DNA of 64,000 nt, from positions 310,001 to 374,000 of the forward strand of contig JAACJM010000065.1 in the NCBI GenBank assembly GCA_013368315.1, in the 5' to 3' direction. The notes beneath the pieces are model-generated. The model did not search any database, had not been told where the DNA came from, and was given only the letters and a program-made list of their open reading frames with translations. Below, in pieces: positions 1-12,912 of the stretch. The number at the start of each line of letters is the position of its first letter. Positions within the stretch are counted from its first letter, which is position 1. This DNA is from Tetrapyrgos nigripes (taxonomy: Eukaryota > Basidiomycota > Agaricomycetes > Agaricales > Campanellaceae). The position numbers and the translations under genes are program-made.

Positions 1-3000
1 TATTACGGTCTACTCAGACCGTTACCCGTATTTTCCAGGTACACCGACCAATTCATACGGCGAACGATGGCAGTTTTCTACGGCCAGTTCAAAGTGGACA
101 GTTTCAAAAAGCAGATGAAAGAGAATCGGAAAATCGAGGAACTCATCTTGATGTTCGCAACTCATGCTACTGGGGTATTGAAGAAGGAACCAACTTTGAG
201 TGGTGATGGGTGGAAGCTGGAGCTCAACAATCAAATTGCAAAGTTTGTCAAGTTGTTGAGGGATTCGCTGAGAAACCTGCATCATGTGTCGCCAGAGTTG
301 CTTGGGAGGTTGGACATGTACACGGCGAAATTAGCCCCAGCGACTGCGTCTTCACCAGATCCGGGTTATGAAACCGCATCCAACAGGGACTCGGTTGCGT
401 CGTCGTTGACCATTAGTGGCAGCGTAGCAGATATGCCTCTAGTAAAGACGGTTGCCGCGTTGTACCAGTTGCCGGAGCCCTCGGTGCAGAAGGAGGTGGA
501 TCATATGAGATCGTTCTGTACAGAAAAGGTGTGTAACTGCTGAGTTTTGGACAGCTTGACGCTGATTTCACCCTTAAAATAGGCTGCTTTGAATGATCTC
601 AAGGTAGGATATCCCGTCCTCTGATGTCCATATTATTGACCACAGTTTCAGACTTGCCTGAAAAACATCAATGCCGGTTCACCCTTCCCTGGTCGTCGCG
701 AAGACTTTGAGAGCGACGCGGCGTGGCAACAATGGAAAATGCTCGAGACAAACACATCTTCAACAAATGATGCTTGCTATGGTACAGTTCAATCCAGAAC
801 TGGCCAAATCGACACCTTCAGACGTCCTCCCTTCAACATCTGGTCGTCCAGGATCCGTCTACTCAGAAACACCTGCACGGCAGCCATCGATTGGCAGTCG
901 GCGCTCATTTTACGAGTCGGTGGGCACTGCTGCTGCTGATGATGAGAATGACGAAGAAATCCAAGTTGGCCACAACTTCACTTATATTCCGCCCAATCCC
1001 AAGCGATTTTACAAGCGTTTGCTGGAAATGTGCCTGTTAGCTGACCTCGAATTGATGATGAGCCCTGAAGTTGACGACAATGATGAAGTCTCTCTCGGGA
1101 TATTGTCTTCTGCCCACATCGATCTGATCAGCGAATGTGCGTTGAGGTGGAGGATTGGACAGTCATATCGAACAGCCTGTTTCCTTGATCTGGTCAAGTC
1201 GTTCTACGAACGGAATGATGTGCCTCTAGAGTGCATCCCAGAGGCAATGTCAAACATTGACAAGGCCATGCACGATGTGGAGATAGACAAATGGCCTTCG
1301 TCTGACGTGAGTCTCTTTTACTTTGTGTTTGTATTCTCAATCGTCTAACAATACTCTAGATCGAATATTTATGCAGCATCTATGGAAGTATTTTCAACGT
1401 CTTCCTTTCACACTTGTATCATGCTATGGATGCCATACCCAATCTCAAACGGTCCGACATTGATCCCTTCCTTAACGTGCTTCTTCACATCTCAGACAGC
1501 GGGCTCATGGATCACTTCGATCTAGACATCGAAGCCCGTTTAACGGATGTCCAGAACCGAGTGCGACAGGTAGCCTCGCTTTATTACGAAGACAAAATGC
1601 GGGAACTTCAAGCTGCTCCAGGCGTTAATCGTGCTCTGCCGCTACTCTTAATGACCGACGAGATCGAAAAGCACGCGAAAGCGTTGGATAAGCGATTCCC
1701 CGAACCAATATTGGGTAAGGTCGATGTAGTGTCATTGGTAGTGGAGGTGAAGGTACCGAACTTTATAACGGATCTGCATAATTCGCAGAAACGTTTGTTT
1801 GAATCGTCGATGAATGGGCCGACGCCGGATGTGCCTATTCAGGATATCTTTGCATTGTATAGGCGGACGAAGACTTTGCTTGGGATGCATAGTGCTTTTT
1901 GCCCAGAGTGAGTGGAATGTTGATTGTGGGTAGCTCTTGTTCTGATAAATGTTTAGGGCAAAGTTGGAATTCGACATGGGCAGTTTCTTTGAGCCATATG
2001 TGCGTCAATGGTTGATCAATACCGATGCGAAGACTGGTAATTGGGTTGAAGCCGTATGTCAATTCCCTCTTGCGTTTTTTTTTTTTTCGGCTATTAATCA
2101 CTTTCCATTTCATAGGCCATTGCAGCAGACAAGGTATCGCATCTTTTCCTCGGATTCTGCATTTAGTTGACACGGATGCTAGTGGGAAGCAGAGAATGCT
2201 GAGGGATATAGTTCATCTATCGTTGATCTCTTCGATTCCTTAAGAAGTCCCATCAACTTCCTTGAAGACCTTGAGTGGGAAGACGAGTATCAGACTGCTC
2301 GCTTCTTCACTTCACTCTCCAAGGTAACTGTTTTCTGGTCAGAGCTTTTAGCATATTAACATTGCCAATCAGACCGTCTCCAAAGCTGTCGAGCAATACT
2401 GTCGAAATGTCGAAACCCTTTTCCTCGGTGAAATGTTCCCCCGCCCGACAGATTATCTACAGCCGCAAAAGTCATCTGCTTGGTTGGAGAAAGCAAGGCA
2501 ACTTGCGGCACAAGGAGAGAAGAAAGTTGAACCTTTCAACTTCCAGCCGGAGTCTTGCGTCAAGCTTAATAATGTGGAGGGAGCTCGCCGACTGTTGGAT
2601 AACATGTACAACCAGATACAAGCAGACAAGATAGCCGACATTCTAGCGCAACACCCTCCTGTCCCCGAGAAGATTGAGCAGCAAAAGTTTTTGTTCAGCG
2701 TCAAGATCGTCCTGGCTGAAGGGCTTGGGTCTCAAGACAGCATCTCATCAACGAAGCTGGATACTTTTGTCACTCTCAGTGACGAATCTGGTAGTCGTCT
2801 GGCGAAGACGAGGACGATCTATGAGACCTCTACACCGCGATGTAAGTGTCCTTGACGCTCTCGTTACTAGTTTGCTTACAGTTGTCCCAGGGGAAGAAAC
2901 GTTTGACATTTCAGTGGAGAAACCTTTATGGTTGATGGTCAGCGTTCGGGATCGTACCTTGGTCGGAAAACACGATACTGTAGGACGAGCCTATCTATGC

Positions 3001-4308
3001 CTTGATCCCCGACGGTTTAATGATCTGCTGACACACGATCTGTGGATGGACTTGGACACAGCCGGTCGTGTCCTGGTGAGAATCAGTATGGAGGGCGAGA
3101 AAGATGATATCCAATTCTTCTTCGGGCGTGCTTTCCGATTTTTGAAAAGGGCAGAGTCAGACATGCTGCGGATCTTCATTGACAAGGTATAATATCTTCA
3201 AAGCGTTGGTTCTCTCTCCGGGAAACTCATAGAGCGGGTTTTTTAGATGTCGCCCTTTATACGGCAATGCCTGTCTCGGACTGTCGTGAAGACTTTACTG
3301 AAGGCCAACAGTCTCGGGTTTGGACTATAACAAAGCAATCGGTAACGTGACTGCGTTGTATCGTTCAGCGTTGGGCGGATCATCCAATGAAGTACAAATC
3401 CTTTACCACAAGCGGAGAAGCCTCGAGTACGACCAGAGGAGTTGACAGATGTTGAGATCGAGCAAGCTATCCTACCACTGTTCGATTACTTTGACGCCAA
3501 CTTGCAAACCCTCAATACCTATCTTAGCGACACGGCGAAGGAGAAGGTCATGACGAGGGTGTGGAAGGAGATTCTCAGTGGTCATTGAAAACTTACTGGT
3601 ACCTCCGCTTTCTAAAGAGCAGAGTGATATGAAGCCTCTTAGCGACAAGGAGGTTGACATTGTCTTTAAATGGCTCAAGGTTCGTCGTTCCTTTCATCTT
3701 AATTTCTCGACACTCACATTTTGTTGCAGTTCTTGCGAGACTATTTCTATGCGGGAGGTGAAGGTCCTGTACCCCTCGAATTACTGCAGAACCAAAAGTA
3801 CCGCGATGTTGTGTCAATACGGCTTTACTATGACTGGACTACGTATGTGTACCTGTTCATCGACTGCATCGATTTTTCTCATCTCGTTGTCTATCTGTAG
3901 TGACGCTCTCATGGAAGAATGCGTTAGAATGATGCAGCAAAGCTTGCGATCTTCGGCTGGTACGATCAAGAAGCGAGCAAAGAGTGTTTATCAGCAGCGA
4001 AACCTGGGTACGATCAAAGAACGAAAGAAAGAGAAGAGGGAAAAGGAGAAAGAAGATACTAATGGCCAGATCATCATGCAAATTCTGCGTATGAGGTAGG
4101 TCTCCACAGCTGCTTTCTGTTACTCTGTCTGACGGCTTTCTGTAGGCCCGGCACATCGGAATTCATTGCTCAACAATTGGATATCATGACTCAAGTACAG
4201 CAAGAGCAAGAACAGCGAGCCAGACAAGTACAAAACAGAAAGCTGGCAAGAGGAGGAACGAATAACCGACAGAGTCAGATACCAGCAGTGCCTCCCCTGC
4301 CTTCATGA
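1..4308 (+). CDS. Munc13/Ync13-like C2 and MHD domain protein (5' partial)
   Basis: The reading frame is open from base 1, so the start lies upstream of the window. Exons spell an N-terminal helical region, then an MHD1-type block (about 1360-1910, with LYHAMDAIPNLKRSDIDPFL). A C2 domain follows (about 2680-3130, with KLDTFVTLSDESG and PRWEETFDISVEKPL) and an MHD2-like helical tail ending in IPAVPPLPS and TGA at 4306-4308. Clear introns include 2842-2890, about 3679-3729, about 3843-3900 and about 4097-4145. C2 plus MHD order is that of fungal Ync13/Git1 relatives of Munc13, which act in vesicle exocytosis and cell-wall integrity; the role here is by homology. Frame breaks of one base occur near 737 (extra A), 2183 (missing base), 3319 (extra T), about 3405 and 3577. 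Several lie in short homopolymers, so assembly error is likely, but decay is not excluded. Confidence 0.8.
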
Positions 4309-4584
4309 TGGTCTCTGTAGGATGTCTCTGCTTGCTCTAGATACCTCTCCTTGCCAGTATACCTTAATTAACTTTCTACTATCTGCTACACTCGATACTT
4401 CCTGTCACTTTCTGCGTTGGACGCTGTACGTTTATTACCGAACAATTATGACTCCGGAGATTTCCTCTTCCACATCATGGATCTAATCATTTCCGTTCCG
4501 GACAAATAATCTCCAGCAATTTTGAGCCAATTTTCAGGCATTCAACAACCAGCAGCAATCTCCGAGAATCTCTGACGTTGAAAA

Positions 4585-5953
4585 ATGGCCGAATCCATCC
4601 GATGCCTGATACGTGGATCCATCAGTCAGTCAATTAGACTCGTTCTCTTCTGCTGACCGGTCACACTCAACTTAACCTGTACTAGATGTGGATGAAACCT
4701 TTCAAGGTTCGTACTTACCTCGTTCTGAAAACCATCAACTTTTGTCCAACGCTACCACCCAGTGAAAGAGATTGCACGACCTGGCGAAACCATTTCTTCC
4801 CATGGAATCGTAAAACGAGTCGGTGGCAAAGGTGCAAATCAGTCAGTAGCTGTCGCTAAAGCTGGTGCGACTGTTGATCTGATTGGTGTGATTGGAGATG
4901 ATGCTCCTTGGGTCAAGAATTATCTGAAAGAGAATGGTGTTAATGTAAAGGATGTCGAGGTGGTCAAGGTTTGGACAGACATCTTTGCTACACCAGAGTT
5001 GTTGTTCTTACGCTGCCTATCAATTTCCCCAGGAACCGACGGGGAGAGCTCTCATTCAAGTTGCAGATCATGGAGAGAACTGTATCAGTAAGACTCTCTT
5101 GTTGCGCAAAATACGAAGGCTTTAACTGGATACATGTAACTTCGCCCCTAGTTCTCTTCAAAGGTGCTAATTTCGCTTCTCTGCCCATCAAACTCATCCA
5201 TCCCAAAACAAGCCATCTGCTGCTTCAAAATGAGATTCCTCTCTCCGACACCCTTGCATACATCGATGCCGTGCGCGCAGCAGTCAATGGGCACGTTACG
5301 ACGACATTCAACCCGTCGCCTATGCCTTCCGACGAAGAGTTGAGGAGCTTCCCTTGGGACAAGCCTAGATTGGTTAATTGTCAATGAGACCGAGGCAGAG
5401 GATATGTTCAAAGTGCTCGCCCGGTCGTCTCTACGGGGTCAAGATGTCGATTTGAAGGCCATAAAGCGGTTTCACGAAGAAGACCTTCCATACAAGAGCC
5501 TTCCGGCCTTTCCCGTCGTCCTTCGCCTCTTATCTCAAATTCCTACCACTAACATTATTTGTACGCTGGGTGCGGAGGGTGTATTGGCGTTGATTCCTTC
5601 TCTCAAAGGCTCGAATGAGGAGTTCTCCAAGCCGATTTACCTACCTGCCGCAAAAACTACAGACTGGAGCTCCGGTTGATACGACTGGGGCTGGGGATTG
5701 TTTTGCTGGGTATCTGGTAGCTGGGTTGATGAAGCTGGAGCAGGACAGGGGCACAAAAGAGTTGACGATGGAGGATGCTACTGCGGGTTGAAGAGATGTG
5801 TTCAGTGAGCTGAGGCATCTCAACCATTTTTTCTCCGGTTTTCGGTTGACATCAAGTTGCTTCTAGGCTGCAGGTATGTGCGTCGAGAAACCGGGTGCAA
5901 ACGAGAGTATTCCTCTTGGTAAAGATGTTGATGCACGACTTGCTGGAATGTAA
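4585..5953 (+). CDS. RBK1: Ribokinase (PfkB family)
   Basis: Phosphorylates ribose to ribose-5-phosphate, normally in the cytosol. The start ATG at 4585 opens MAESIRCLIRGSI. Two small introns then join to NVDETFQ and VKEIARPGETISSHGI. Family landmarks are the sugar-site glycines GGKGANQSVAVAKAG (about 4820), TGRALIQVADHGEN (about 5040), the ligand region GANFASLP (about 5165), VNETEAEDMF (about 5377) and the catalytic, anion-hole motif DTTGAGDCFAGYL (about 5678). The end AAGMCVEKPGANESIP matches fungal ribokinases. Three one-base insertions break the frame near 5372 (extra C), 5652 (five A where four fit) and 5785 (GGG where GG fits). All are homopolymer expansions and each shift restores family sequence at once, so I suspect base-calling errors. 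It lies 276 bp downstream of the C2-MHD gene on the same strand. Confidence 0.85.
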
Positions 5954-6367
5954 AAGCATATATGATAGGAACCATTGAGTCTGGAAGAAACCGCCATTGA
6001 CGAAGGATACAAAATCCACCACAAGGCTTCAAAGCTTCACTTTGCCAGATCAGCTACTTTGTACCCAAACCTCAGTAGTTCCATACTCTCGGTGCACGAG
6101 CTCGCTGGGGATTCACTCAGTAGAAAAATTTTTACTGTAGGCTCTTTCTTGCCAGACAGAATGTCTCAGGCTCAACGCAACGGACGAGCCGTTAGTCCCA
6201 ACCCAAATCAACAAAAAATGTACAGGAGTCATTATACTTGATGAAAATAATGCCAGCGCATGGTTGTGACAGTAAGGGCACGACAGAAAGCAGTCAGAAA
6301 ATACAGTAAGCACGATAAGCAGTCAAAGCACAGATAATCTCCACAGGTCCGAAAGTTCCCGTCATGA

Positions 6368-9300
6368 TCAATCACACTCATTAGCAGTTGCAGCCTCCGA
6401 GGAATTCAGGCGTTCTAAGAGTCCATTAACATATGTCGCGATGGTCTCCAGACTCCCTAGGATATCCTGCTTGTCAATATCAGGGACAGCCTTACTGTCT
6501 GGAATTTCCCAAAGAACCTGCAAATTCAGCGCGACCTGCAAATAAGGAACCAAGCCAAGGAACCGAAGTAAGAACGTTAACGCACAACAATGAAAGAGAA
6601 GAAAATAACAAACCTTCATTGCCAACGACTGCAGACTATCATCCAGCATCTTACCCACCTCCTGAGCCAACTGTCTGAGATTCGAACTCAGGTCTAGTGC
6701 AACATCGTCAAAGATGTGATCCTTTTCTGCCTCGAGGAAGGTACGAAAAGTTTTCTATTCAATAATTAATCTTTGAACCAGGACGGCAGCAGGAGAATGA
6801 CACTGTACCTTCTGCCTCTGCACACAGCCTTGACCTCTAATGGCCTTTGCATCCTCATAGCCTTTCTCAAGTTGTTCTTGTAGGCCAGAGGGCAAGAGAA
6901 CGAGAGATCTCCTTGCTCTTTGCTCTGATCTCTTGAACAACAGCGTCAATAAGGTTCTGGAGGTCCAGATTGACTTGATCGCGGCAGTGCTCGCCTTGAG
7001 TCTCAACGTGTTTGGCGATGGTTGTAGGAGCAGCATATGCGACCAATGAGATGATTTTTTCAAGTGATCCTTCCACCCCTTCCTTCAGAGACTCAAACTC
7101 AACATCACTAAAGGTACGAGCCCAATACTGGACGACGTTCTGTGTTAGTGGGTCGGCGAGTTTCATATTGAAGTCATGAGCCCCAAAGCTACCATTGTGA
7201 CGCATGACTGGAGAGAGATCGTGCTATCAGTATTTGAAGGAGAAAAAAAGTGAAGAAGATTCTGAACAGTACCTGCAAGGAAAGTCTGCCAATGCATCGT
7301 TTTCCTATCAACAAGATGTTCACAAGCAGGGATGGCGGCCATCCGGGCCTGTGTTATGATTTCAGTTGAAGCAGCAGTGGATTTCGAAAAGCAGATTTCG
7401 GGACATACAAGACTAGCACCTTCCTTTGCTCTCCTTTCGAGACCATCACGAAAACGCTCTTCAAGGGACTCCTCCATAGTCAATCTGAGGTTGGCAAAGT
7501 CCTGTTTGGAATTACAAAGTTAGATTCTTAAGCAGTCCATTAACCAAGTACGTGTATGATTTACATGCAAGAGTTGCTCCTTGATAGTGGAGCACTTGGA
7601 ATCGCCTGACATTGAGCATGGTCAGCAAGGAGCATTTGGACAGTGCACTGCATACCTTGCATCTTGATCGCCAATGTATCCCGCAATTCATTGCGTTCGT
7701 CCAACGTGATTCCATCGACACCTAAAAGACGTGTTCGGACGCCTCGGATAAATAGTTGAGTTAACTTTAAGAAGGATTTTGCTGCTCGCTCGTGTTCTTT
7801 GCGTGTTGCTTGAATTAGCCATGTTTGCACATCCGGGATACCAGTTTGAGAAGCTTCCTCATAACAAGCAGGTGAGCCGTCTGTACTTCGACCTGTGCAG
7901 GAGTATGTTGAAAAATAACATGAAGATGGGGAAAAGTCAAAGTCACCTGTGAGACGAAGGTAGTCATTGGAAGAACATGCGAAGACCGGGAGGTCAGTGT
8001 CATCCACATCTATGTGATATGCATCAGTTGAACAATTGTGCAATCAGAGGACTGAATGCAAAGTTGACCTTGATTCAAACTTCCCTGCGTCTCCTTCAGC
8101 CCTTGACAGAATTGTTCCTTGAGTCGATTGCAAGAAAGCTATGCAAGATCATAAGCTAAGGATTTACGTCTCACACGCCATCACATTTACCTTTGACCTC
8201 TGTAAAGCACACCAAATTTTCCTCTTCTTCTGTGCACTCTGCAGCTCGGTGTCGTTTTGCAAACATTTCACCTCTACATCAGCCAGGTTCTGCTGTGCCA
8301 CTGCAAGGGCCCTTTGAGCCTCCTGTGCTGGATCCATATCATCATCTTCACTTCCAGAAGACAAAGGAGACAAAGACGACAATTCTGAGTTGACATTGGC
8401 GTCAGCATCATCCACCATCTCTGTGACCAAAGTCTCGGATTCCTCTTGCACTCTCTGCTTCTTGTTGCTGTGTGGCTTTCCCGTCAGTGTGGTATACTTT
8501 CGCTTGTGTGGTACCAGGGCATCCTGGTTGCTAGTAATACCATCTTGGATGTTCTGCAAATCAGATGCACGATCTACTCGTTACTTTGGCCACTGGGGCG
8601 CAAAGATGATGAGACTTGACAAACGGTTATATAGAGATGCAGAAACGAACCTTTGATTGCTTTCTCCAACTGCTTCTTCTGCTTCTCGAGTGCAGTAATC
8701 TGCTGTTGTAAGGCCAAGAATCCCGAATCCTTGTCGAGCTTCAACCGTTTGACTAGCTCCTTTGGATTAACGTCGTCAGACTTGGTAGCTAGGAATCATT
8801 CAGCATTCCACCAGAAGATACAACAACAATTTTACCGATGAAGGCAATAGACCGGTCGTTGTAGCTGAAGGGGATATGAGTAATTGCACAGTAAAAATTG
8901 ACATCAGTGACATACATTCCGTCTGCCATGTAAGAGAAGAAGGATCAGCGACCAGACCAGGGATACATGAAATTCATGATATCTATCTCTTACCCACTGC
9001 AAAGGAGATGGTCATGATCAGCGACGAGGGCACCACTCGACATAATGGAAACAAACATACTCAGTAATTGGGTGCGGAAGGAATGACCCATTAGATCTAT
9101 ATTCAAGGATTATAATGACCGAACATCAACCCACTCGGATGAACAAGCTCACCTAGAGCAATCTTGTTGTCAACTGCCCTCTGGATGGGGGCAACAATCC
9201 AGATTAACGTACACTTCTTCATGTAACTTGTTGCGACGGCACTTCGTGCACTGTTCACATCTCCCAGTCCTTTATCACAATTTGAGGTCAATGAAGATGA

Positions 9301-10566
9301 CATGGAAAGTAATAACACTCACCTGGGAGATCAACTAGAACGGCCCCAGTGCGAAGACAGTCTGAATTGAGGAATATTTTGACCCGGTAAACTAGAGGCC
9401 AAACAGCGTGGTCATGCTCGTCATCGTCAACTGACGCAAGGTATCTTGAAATAGAACCAGAAAATTCATCTGCGTCTGTTGCAGAGATGTGTTTTTTCTT
9501 GACCTAAAAGGTCAGAAATTTCTGTTGTCTTCAACTCAGTAAGGACCATCATGAATAAAAAGCAGATAATTGTACCCTTGCAACTGTCAGCTATCTCTTC
9601 TGCAGCTTTTTCAATCAGATCATTCTCGTTGAGATCCGGGTATACAGACCGAATCTGCTCAATGCATCAGACAATCACTTGAGTGATACGAGAGTAGAAC
9701 GTACCTTGTCCCAGACAGCCCTGGCTTTTCTGGGCAGACTAGTCTCCGTATCCAGTCTTTCTGTCTCAGTGAATTCAATACCATGTTGCTCCGTGTTTGC
9801 GTCGGGATCCTCATTTGACCTGTCTCTTAATGCGCTTTTCACCTCACTGATGGCCGAAATCCACTCTTCCTTAGGGATAAACGTGACACGGGCGTCGATA
9901 GTGGACTTGTCGTGATATGCAATCTCAGTCACAGCTGCTGTGCAGGCTGCAAAGAAGATTCGTAAACAAAGCGCATAAATCTGTCTACAACATCCCCTAC
10001 CTTCCATGCCGCTTGTTGGCAGCAGTTCCACTTTTATGACACAGTTAGCACCAGTGACAATCCTCAAGCAAGTCATTAGCATATACGCACTTTCAAGGAT
10101 TGCATTTATCAGACTACTTTTTCCGGCGCCCATCTCTACATGATGAAAAATCTAAGGCAAGTCCGAACTGGTTCAGTCAAAAAAGACTTACCGCCGCAGA
10201 TTCCAATGAAAGTTTGAGGTCGCTTCGAACACAATTTCAAACTGTAAAACATTTTGATTAGAAGCAGACCAAATCTAGAGGAACTAGCGCGCACTTGTCT
10301 AAATCCTTCACCCAGTTGTCCCGTATAATAGTGTTCCTCCATTTATCCACGTCAAGTTGCAGGGTCACATCTATGGCACCACTTATCCTTTCACTTCGTA
10401 AAAAGACTTCTTCGGCTGACATCTTTACGGGGTACTTTTGGTCATCGAAGAGTAAGTCAATGATTTTAGTAAGTTGGATTTTGGGGACGGGTTTGGAAGA
10501 AGAGGCTTGGAAACCAGAGTATTCCTCTTCCATCTTGCATTTTCGCTCAGAGTCCTGAGTAGACAT
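6368..10566 (-). CDS. Dynamin-like GTPase, nuclear GTPase SLIP-GC type
   Basis: The multi-exon minus-strand gene starts at ATG 10566 (MSTQDSERKCKMEEEYSGF) and stops at 6368. The second and third exons give PQTFIGICGEMGAGKSSLIN, a G1/P-loop (GxxGxGKS), split by an intron near 10140-10190. VELLPTSGMEACTAAVTEIAYH is the G2/switch I region (9900-10080), and DLPGLGDVNSARS (about 9240-9330) is G3. A long helical region with coiled-coil character follows (about 8700 to 6400). The arrangement matches proteins annotated as nuclear GTPase SLIP-GC, a dynamin-superfamily group that is common in mushroom genomes; their fungal role is not established. I see no lesion in the N-terminal exons I traced, but I did not confirm every splice site in the C-terminal half. 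An acidic, serine-rich stretch (SSLSPLSSGSEDDD) lies near 8350. Confidence 0.8.
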
Positions 10567-10926
10567 AGAGTTGAGAGATACCCTGAATTACTACTGAAAT
10601 GGACCTGTGACTTTTACAGGGAAAATCTCGAACAGATGATACCACAGATCGCTTTTGCAACAATGTAGATCAAGGGAACGAGTTTCTGCAGAGTCTCAAG
10701 GCCCCAGAAGTGTAAAATGTGATAGCAATAGTTCGAGATAGAGATTTGTTTCGGGCAGGGACCAAACAAAAGACGCCGGCGAACAAACAGTGACACGCTT
10801 GGACAGACGCGTTCGAAAAGGACAGACGCGTTTTCGAACGTTTCAAGGCAACGTTGGCAATGAAAATAGTAAGTACAAGTTATATACAGCAACGAATACT
10901 GATTTACTTCTGTTCTTCTCAGAAAA

Positions 10927-12320
10927 CTACCAAGCATGATGTCCTCCACTAACGAGAATGCTGGAAGGAAAGTCAGCGGTGCAAAGAGACGGATGAGAAA
11001 CGGTACTCGCTCGCTACCCGTACAGAACGAAGACGCGTCAGATGCTAGCCTGTAAAATTCGATCGAGGTGAGAGATTCAGTGATGGTGATACAAGACGCT
11101 GGCTAAAAGGGCTAACCAAACAATAGGACCTCTCATCTCATCAACTCTCCCGATACGTCCCATAGGATTCAAGCTGGACCATTTCTGAAGGAGGTGTGGC
11201 TGCGCGTCGAGATATGCGGCTGTCATCCTAGCGAAGACTGTCAGAGTCTAATGACGCGACGAGCAAGAATGGATATCTTACTTCGTGTATATGTGCCCGG
11301 GAGAAAGAGAATTGACTCTGATGTTCAAAGGTGCCAGCTCGCAAGCCATGCTCCTAGCCATCTGAATGACGGCAGACTTGCTTGAATTATACGACGTCCA
11401 AGCGTGTCCCTGCAGTCGAGAACTAACGGTCAGTTTGCGGTCGATGATCAGGGTGAGCAGCACGTACATGATTCGTTATACTTCCACTCATTGACGCAAT
11501 CAAAACTATACTTCCAGGTGTCCCAAACCTTTCCATTTGTCTTCCTGCCGCCTGAGCGGTAAAAAAGACGCCTTCATTTGATTCAGATGTCGATCATCAA
11601 CAAACAAGGTTAGCACACACCATTGACATTGACGTTCATCACCTAATGGGTCTGCGGTCAATATTAGCAGCCAATCAGACAGAAAACGACACTCACATCT
11701 CTAAATTGCTTCTCCGGGTAGCCCAAACACGGCGTGTGCGCCTTTAGTATCCCAGCTGCTGCGACACAGAAATCCATCCTTCCTTCTTTGTCTCCGATCT
11801 TCTCTCCGGCACCCCAAATCGCATTTTGGTCCGTGACATCCACACTCACATACTCCAGCCTACTCCCCATCTTCCCAACGAAATCCTTTACAGTAACCCA
11901 ATCCTCCGACGGCTCCTTGTTCAGATCCAAACAATAGACCGCTCTCGCCCCGGCTTCACATAACGCCATGGCCATTTCCAATCCCAAACCTCTGTTACCA
12001 CCTGAAATCATCCCGACACGGTCTCGTAACGCAAACTCGTCAAAAATCTTTGGGCGTACTGGGACACTGGAAGGATCGGCCTTGGCTTGTACAGCGGCTG
12101 CGACGCCTATTGGAGCCAAGGGTGATACAGAGTTCTCTGATTGCATGTCTCTTAGTTGAGCGTTGGGAGGTGTTTCGACATTGCCATCGCTACACGCCGA
12201 TAATGTTGAAGATATGGGACGACATAGGAATTGTGTTTGAGGGTGGACCGACGGCACACGAGTTGCCAGTCGAGAGAAGGATGGTCTAAGTGTGGATAGG
12301 CGGCTACCGAAGGTGTACAT
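10927..12320 (-). CDS. Short-chain dehydrogenase/reductase, probably mitochondrial (SDR copy 1)
   Basis: An NAD(P)H-dependent oxidoreductase by family; the substrate is unknown. The ATG at 12320 opens an arginine- and serine-rich, mitochondria-like leader (MYTFGSRLSTLRPSFSRL). The Rossmann motif GGNRGLGLEMA (TGxxxGxG class) lies near 11970. The catalytic serine region is [10 protein letters not shown] (about 11500) and the YxxxK pair is in [11 protein letters not shown] (about 11370). [17 protein letters not shown] and the end ILVSGGHHAW follow. The ending resembles sorbitol/arabinitol-type SDRs such as Sou2, but I cannot fix the substrate. Compared with the SDR at 30.6 kb it carries two extra introns, 11572-11620 and 10961-11010. 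The latter is read with a GC donor (gcgagt) because only that choice joins GSD to ILV in frame. A TATA box lies at 12406-12413 on this strand. Confidence 0.85.
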
Positions 12321-12405
12321 GGTTGTCTGAAGCAATGTCTGACAGTAGGCTGATGAAAGGAGCGTCGACTAGATGAGCCTGTACTAGACAAGATAGCCTT
12401 CACCC

Positions 12406-12413
12406 TTTATATA
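12406..12413 (-). promoter_or_regulatory. TATA box of SDR copy 1
   Basis: TATATAAA on the minus strand, about 86 bp upstream of the SDR start codon at 12320. The position fits a fungal core promoter; it is inferred from sequence and spacing only. Confidence 0.5.
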
Positions 12414-12912
12414 CCCAGGGAATGCCGAATGTCATATCATTGTGTACAGAAGACGACGACAGTGGATCTTGTGGTGCTCCTTTGACGTCTTGTAAACCGT
12501 ATTAATTCCTCGTTCAACTAATACAGAGCTTCCTAGCTGATCTCATGACGGTCGCGTCTCAAAGTTTGAGTCAAAGGGTCCTCTGTAGCACCCGTGATCA
12601 TGATTGCCCTGCTAGATGTTACAAAAATCAGTCAGATGGTGAGAAGAAGGTCAGAATCATATCGTCTACGCAGAAAGTACGCGGTGATCGCGACTCAGAC
12701 ACATCGCCAACCGACTGACCGAAGACGTAAAGTGGTGAGGGGTTGACAAACTAGCTGCTGCGGTAGCGTATGAAGCAAGTATGAAGGTCGCGCGTCACCG
12801 CAGCTTCGGAGAACAGCCTAGGCCTCAACCAACAACTCGTTCTTTTCCAGGGGGTATTAAAGGGTATCATGTAGTTGGGCATGCAAAGTCTAGTAGTAGT
12901 AGCGTGCAGCAG

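Noticed and set aside
5600..5830. Calling the ribokinase a pseudogene
   Set aside because: All breaks are single-base homopolymer expansions, with family sequence resuming at once; sequencing error is at least as likely.
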